64,000 bases of DNA from contig CAZEIH010000003.1 of the NCBI GenBank assembly GCA_964512095.1, positions 55,031-119,030 on the forward strand. The letters run 5' to 3'. This document shows positions 61,001-64,000 of the stretch, one piece after another. Within the stretch, counting starts at the first letter, position 1. Each line of letters starts with the position of its first letter. The notes beneath the pieces were generated by a model, which saw nothing but the letters and a program-made list of their open reading frames with translations, did not search any database and had not been told where the DNA came from. The stretch comes from DTU013 sp964512095. Its GTDB lineage: Bacteria; Bacillota; Clostridia; Acetivibrionales; DTU013. The position numbers were made by a program, and so were the translations under genes.

Positions 61001-62568
61001 GCATTGATGATCGTGCCCTGTGATCCTACAGGTTTTACAGTCAAAGTCAGAGTTGCCTTGATTGCCTGAGGATTCTTTATTCCCGCGGTTTCAGCTACAG
61101 TACCGTCAAAGGAAAATTCTCCGTATTGGTCAGTGGAGGCTGCGGACGGACTCCAAACCACGGCAAGCTGAGCAGTTTTCCCATTAGATATATTTACCGT
61201 TACCTTGGCCGGTAAAGTATATGTATCATTTTGTTCTACTGTATCTGCAATAGCGTTGATCGAAGTGATAACAACGTTTTCAGAGGTATTTACATCGACC
61301 TTGAATTTAGCTGTTTTCCCGTTGATCGTAACGGTGACTGTCTTTTCCCCGGCTGTACCTGAATCGTATCCGGATATATTGCCCATGGATGCTTTTTCTG
61401 TTTTCGTCGTATTATCCGAATAGGTTCCGGTCACAACAATTCCTGTCAGATCCAGTGGTTCACCTATTTCATATGTCAGCTTGGATGGTGGACTAGCTAT
61501 TGTGATCGACACAAGCACCGGCGGATTACCATCGTCGTCATTGCCGCCGCCATCATCGTTTCCGTCTCCGTCGTTACCATCGTCGTCATTGCCGCCCCCA
61601 TCATCGTTTCCGCCTCCGCCGCTGTTGTTGCCGCCGTTGTCATTACTTCCGCCGTTGCCTCCGCCGCTCGGGGTTCTGCCCCCATCATCGTTTCCGTCTC
61701 CGCCTCCGTTACTGCCGCCGTCACCGCCAATGGCTCCGGCAACTATTTTGGGGCTGCCGCCTTTGGCAACTATTTTACCACGGACAACCACATTCTCCAG
61801 AGTGGCTTCTCCTTCACCGACTGCGTCTGCTATCTCCAGATCACCGGCCACTATAATGTTCCGCAGCTTTATGCGGGGAGATGCGATGACCACATTGCCG
61901 GCTGCAGCCGTACCGCTTTCAGGCCCATATGTGCCGGCGAAATAGTATACCCTTGTATCGGTGCGTACACGATCCAGAAGCACGATTGCTTCACTTCGTG
62001 TCGTATTGGCTTTGGGGTTTATCCTTCCGTTACTGCCGGTCACAAGACCCTCCCGGATCGCTCCGGCGACAGGTCCCTTTGCCCAGCCTGCTATTACAGG
62101 AGAATCGGCGATCTGCAACAGGATACCGGTATCACCGTTCGGATCGATACCATTTATTCGGGATATAATTGTTATAGCCTGCTCTCTTGTGATCGTATCC
62201 TCCGGCGACAGGGTGTTTGCAGATGTACCGGTAATGTACCCTGCCGCTAGGGCTTTTGAAGCATCATCATAGTACCACTTATTCGTGGACACATCAGCAA
62301 ACTTCCGGATACTGTCGCTTTTGGCTGTATATCTCATAACACGGTTCACAAGAGCCATGAATTCAGCTCGTGTGATCTTGCTGTCGGGGTTGTAATTGCC
62401 ATTATTATCACCCTTCAGAAGACCAAGCTGCACCCACTCTGTGAGTGTTTTCTCCGCCCAGTGCCCTTTGAGTTCATTCGCCTGGCTTGCATAGGCTGTT
62501 GCACACATGCTCAGGACAATGCACAATGCAATAATATATGTAACTGATTTTTTGACTAGTCGTTTCAT
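58015..62568 (-). CDS. S-layer-anchored Ig-like/beta-helix surface protein
   Basis: The 1517-residue protein has a signal peptide (1-28), three SLH motifs (HWAEKTLTEWVQLGLLKGDN, KWYYDDASKALAAGYITGTS, WAKGPVAGAIREGLVTGSNG) that anchor it to secondary wall polymer, a stretch of short beta strands, a Gly/Asp-rich linker (about 285-350), two Ig-like domains (SITIASPPSKLTYEIGEPLD; SINAIADTVEQNDTYTLPAK) and two right-handed parallel beta-helix regions (about 515-800 and 1080-1510) with a WYVDNAAAGKNDGTSWSDAW entry to the second. A small GHCWKVRTRKGS domain lies between them. Beta-helix enzymes of this type cleave or bind polysaccharides such as pectin, but no catalytic triad is certain. ATG 62568 follows GGGAGG; a terminator follows at 57893. 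Confidence 0.88.
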   Translation of the reverse strand: MKRLVKKSVTYIIALCIVLSMCATAYASQANELKGHWAEKTLTEWVQLGLLKGDNNGNYNPDSKITRAEFMALVNRVMRYTAKSDSIRKFADVSTNKWYYDDASKALAAGYITGTSANTLSPEDTITREQAITIISRINGIDPNGDTGILLQIADSPVIAGWAKGPVAGAIREGLVTGSNGRINPKANTTRSEAIVLLDRVRTDTRVYYFAGTYGPESGTAAAGNVVIASPRIKLRNIIVAGDLEIADAVGEGEATLENVVVRGKIVAKGGSPKIVAGAIGGDGGSNGGGDGNDDGGRTPSGGGNGGSNDNGGNNSGGGGNDDGGGNDDDGNDGDGNDDGGGNDDDGNPPVLVSITIASPPSKLTYEIGEPLDLTGIVVTGTYSDNTTKTEKASMGNISGYDSGTAGEKTVTVTINGKTAKFKVDVNTSENVVITSINAIADTVEQNDTYTLPAKVTVNISNGKTAQLAVVWSPSAASTDQYGEFSFDGTVAETAGIKNPQAIKATLTLTVKPVGSQGTIINAASCKYEDVSEAVSKANSGDTILVPEGTATWDQTLLITSGITLKSKAGAENTIINGGMGIDQYIIQYEPSSPSEDPLFRLSGFTFDADDAALSLRVSNQDIVPITIRIDHNRFIDCTQEHTGNNRAPFIFSGTVYGVVDNNEFSGDVHIDNMGLNKRSWENGAFQYGTTDNLYYEDNVFTSSSVLDSGGHGGRYCNRYNTYNLTKNVFPMFDAHGNQLDGVYTTMGVEIYGNLVRSKGGDFIPQPLLGLRGGKALAFFNRIETTRSVKISVREEWPDEISPPVLNPIDGTPQRINNSYFWNNRNTDSKLVSVESDINIGNKPAEAWQPNFDYASSIYYMIPANDSRGHCWKVRTRKGSVPYLTGSTEPDWNSKQSGETIQDGEYTWINLGIVTPIAENESYWIHSESFTGETGVGCGHLADRPATCIPGVAYWATDQDCSEVSPDNVGAHPKTPIAGTLYKCTAPNTWVEYYTPYTYPHPLRTSGPLADSGAKNEDRTWYVDNAAAGKNDGTSWSDAWKSFVDINWGKIAPGDQIAISGGTNSKTYYEQLKVGASGEEDKPITIVPGEDKGHNGTVIISYDNGHNPENNGHGINISGKNHISVIGAAKGEEPRIRITGCSDAGVYLNGLSHHIQIFGLEIDNNGDGYANGKPDELVTPYMDDGIYTNFSSKVNESPVVEIAFCKIHDNYQDQITLAAGRGKKEYGRFLIHDNEIYNINDDGVETGDSQGVDIYNNIFHTLVTNGGDGHPDGIQTAGGYQRIWNNTLYDFYNPDKVSNAYILCSFRNSVGEPESHILVYNNLIYHDAPPQERNYIRGIEFTKGNGNVSGISDVYIANNTIIGTPFHGLSVVTGDNIPGENVSNINIYNNLIINCHRLKSTGPALMINSKNCTIGSIDSDAHIKFDNNIIFAGEHGTCIVTEEKEKKIYYMTNEEWTAATGCNKNIIGNPDPLLTSDYRLKVGSPAIGKGIDLSHIFDYDITGAPRGNEWDIGAYEN

Positions 62569-62974
62569 ATGGAAAACCTCCCTCGCAGAACTACAAAACA
62601 ACATACCAGATAGCACTGACAGCTATCCGCTCATAAATCAATAGAAAATGCATGCTCAAAGTAACACTGTGATCTGCCGGATGAGTACCATTTATCTGTC
62701 ACTGCCGTTGCCAGTGATTCTCCTTTTTTGCCATTCTATATCAAAATATTTCCATCTGTTGATAAATGTGTTGATGTAAACAATAAAATAGTCTTATACT
62801 GTAAATAAAATATATCACAAATGTTACTGGCCAGAATGCTTTATTTGATTTCTGTTACTTTTGCACTTTTAAGTGTGATTTTTGCACTTCAAAAGTTGTT
62901 TATATGAGCTGTCTTGTGATACGATTTCTCCATATGACGCCGCGTGAAGGGCAATAGAATTCAGAATACGTCTA
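62569..62974. other. AT-rich spacer without a visible gene
   Basis: The leader of the surface-protein gene has a CACTG/CAGTG hairpin with a seven-base loop near 62715-62731. Two TTTTTGCACTT blocks lie around 62870-62900. No riboswitch class is recognised. Confidence 0.5.
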
Positions 62975-63292
62975 TCACGCTTTATGGGATCGGTCTGAAA
63001 AATACTCCGCAAATTCCTTCTTTAGATCGATCCCCTCATTCTTCAGTATCTCTTTTGCAGGACAATAGCCGCTGGCCATGACACCTGCTGCGCCAAAGCC
63101 CGGGAAGACCCATTGACCGCTCAAATAAGAGCCCATGTATACACCCTGGACGCTATTTCTGGCAAAGGATGTGGCAAGCCTTCCCGGGATATTATGCTTT
63201 TCTGGCCCAATACTCCTTTATTGTACCTGGAGAGGAAATTGGCAGCGATTAGCCCTCCCATTCCTGCTCCGATTATGATAAAATCATATTTT
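62975..63292 (-). pseudogene. Collapsed FAD/NAD-dependent oxidoreductase (COG1233-like)
   Basis: The minus strand holds the N-terminal dinucleotide motif YDFIIIGAGMGGLIAANFLSR and, in another frame directly after it, the C-terminal piece SFARNSVQGVYMGSYLSGQW, FPGFGAAGVMASGYCPAKEI and LKKEFAEYFSDRSHKA before a TGA stop. An internal deletion of about 400 codons and a frame change have killed it. The 5' end is also cut: a stop lies just before the first residue. Confidence 0.75.
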
Positions 63293-63454
63293 CAATATTG
63301 TCTCCATTGGATAAAGGCCCTAAAGGAACAGCCTACAGCGATTACCGAATATGACGAGTCCCTTGTCCGGCGGCTAATCGAAAAGGTCACTGTCTACGAG
63401 GACAAATTTATCGTGGAATTTAAATCGGGCGTTACGGTGGATGTAAATGAATAA
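63289..63454 (+). mobile_element. C-terminal fragment of a large serine recombinase
   Basis: The plus frame reads WIKALKEQPTAITEYDESLV, RRLIEKVTVYEDKFIVEFKS and ends VDVNE. This is the usual end of large serine recombinases of mobile elements. Everything upstream is unrelated sequence of the oxidoreductase remnant, so the recombinase lost its catalytic domain. Confidence 0.7.
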
Positions 63455-63460
63455 GATTGA

Positions 63461-63511
63461 AAACGAATCAGGCCCGCTACGCATGTGTTGCATAGAGGGC
63501 CTGATTCGTTT
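63461..63511. terminator. Hairpin with 15-bp perfect arms
   Basis: AAACGAATCAGGCCC (63461-63475) pairs with GGGCCTGATTCGTTT (63497-63511); the loop also contains a small TACGCA/TTGCATA stem. It can serve both the recombinase remnant and the gene on the minus strand. Confidence 0.75.
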
Positions 63512-63553
63512 CAGTTAAGTTTACAAAAATTGGAGCTTGAATATCAGATTAGA

Positions 63554-63985
63554 CTATTTCTTGTATCCGCATTTAGGGCATACGCCATTTTCGTTTAACA
63601 CTATGCCGCATAACGGGCAACGTTCTTTAGTCTCCTTTTGTGGCTCGTACTCTTCTGTAGCGCCATTCACTCCGCTTGTAAAAGTGAGCTTCACAATATT
63701 CAGCTTATCCTTCAGTAAATCATATACGATTTTAATCATGCCTTCAACGGTCATCGTTTCTTTCGTTACGACTAACCGACATTCCGGATATGCTGTAGCA
63801 AGTTCGGTCTTAAAAGCTGGACCTTTTTGCTTATTGGTCGATGCACCGTCCTTGATGCCTTGTGCTTCATAAACACCAAGAATCGCAGGGAGCAACGGAT
63901 CGTCTTCCCTCAAAACCAGCGCATGATCGAAGTTTTGTAAAACTTCCCAAGCGGTTTTCTGAATTTCATTACATGGAAATACCAT
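63554..63985 (-). CDS. Zinc-ribbon protein, function unknown (may extend beyond window)
   Basis: The visible 143 residues start MVFPCNEIQKTAWEVLQNF, contain a mixed alpha/beta middle (ELATAYPECRLVVTKETMTVEG, MIKIVYDLLKDKLNIVKLTFTS) and end in a four-cysteine zinc ribbon CPLCGIVLNENGVCPKCGYKK-like tail. GGGAG lies six bases before the ATG at 63985; an in-frame ATG at 63997 and continuation beyond the window edge remain possible. I do not recognise the family. A terminator follows at 63461-63511. Confidence 0.65.
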   Translation of the reverse strand: MVFPCNEIQKTAWEVLQNFDHALVLREDDPLLPAILGVYEAQGIKDGASTNKQKGPAFKTELATAYPECRLVVTKETMTVEGMIKIVYDLLKDKLNIVKLTFTSGVNGATEEYEPQKETKERCPLCGIVLNENGVCPKCGYKK

Positions 63986-64000
63986 ATTGACTCCCATGTT

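Noticed and set aside
61481..61945. 154-codon Pro/Ser-rich plus-strand frame
   Set aside because: Antisense of the Gly/Asp-rich linker of the surface protein.

Overview
The window reads as a chromosome segment of an anaerobic, spore-former-type Bacillota (class Clostridia). The supports are moderate GC content, strong TTGACA/TATAAT promoters with 17-bp spacers, purine-rich GGAGG ribosome sites, frequent GTG/TTG starts, and clostridial gene sets: FeoA/FeoB with a DtxR-type regulator, CdaA-CdaR-GlmM, BlaI-M56, S-layer-homology proteins and an AmmeMemoRadiSam pair. I see no rRNA, tRNA or CRISPR array. Species cannot be fixed from the sequence alone.

Layout. 1-3.7 kb: a truncated GNAT-like acetyltransferase behind a short transcript unit ending in a terminator, then trkA-trkH (potassium uptake). 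4.0-7.5 kb: a DtxR/MntR-type repressor divergent from feoA-feoB (ferrous iron uptake), with a 48-bp tandem repeat between feoA and feoB. 7.5-14 kb: a copper-amine-oxidase-like fragment, a LUD-domain protein, a vWA lipoprotein, a Phd-Uma2 fusion, VanZ-like and DUF2007 proteins, and an intracellular GH43 glycosidase. 14.1-22.1 kb: a seven-gene Bat/MoxR operon (moxR, DUF58, membrane protein, two vWA proteins, acidic TPR protein, BatD-like). 22.4-24.6 kb: CBS protein, tandem repeats and pyruvate kinase. 24.7-32.4 kb: an anchored solute-binding-protein/LRR fusion, MsrAB, a PNPOx-like protein, a VanY-type carboxypeptidase fused to a histidine kinase, and a collapsed sigma/anti-sigma remnant. 32.4-36.7 kb: cysteine metabolism (cysK divergent from an Rrf2/CymR-like regulator and two PLP enzymes). 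37-44 kb: an ATPase, a left-handed beta-helix protein, glmM, an FAD protein, cdaR and cdaA. 44-51 kb: the AmmeMemoRadiSam pair, a tiny membrane peptide, a HAD phosphatase, a nitroreductase-like protein and a BlaI-M56 pair with an operator array. 51.4-56.2 kb: a zinc-ribbon membrane protein and a protein with two tandem solute-binding domains. 56.2-58 kb: decayed IS66 and IS110 pieces. 58-62.6 kb: a 1517-residue SLH/Ig-like/beta-helix surface protein. 63-64 kb: a broken oxidoreductase, a serine-recombinase tail and a zinc-ribbon protein.

How genes work together. The cell-envelope theme is strong: K+ uptake plus c-di-AMP synthesis (CdaA/CdaR) with GlmM links turgor to wall precursor supply; the Bat operon, the VanY-kinase, the M56 sensor, and several membrane-anchored or S-layer-anchored proteins face the outside. 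Iron (DtxR-Feo), cysteine (Rrf2-CysK-PLP enzymes) and oxidative repair (MsrAB) form small local circuits.

Special structure. A family of about 60-130-bp intergenic repeats with three potential hairpins occurs six times in both orientations between 3.8 and 23.2 kb. Tandem repeats fill several spacers. Three 100-N gaps are scaffold joins: two have identical 55-bp flanks and appear to be unmerged contig overlaps, while the third lies in a 21-bp coding repeat whose copy number is unknown. Gene decay is common: eight or more fragments of mobile, sensor and regulatory genes are recorded.
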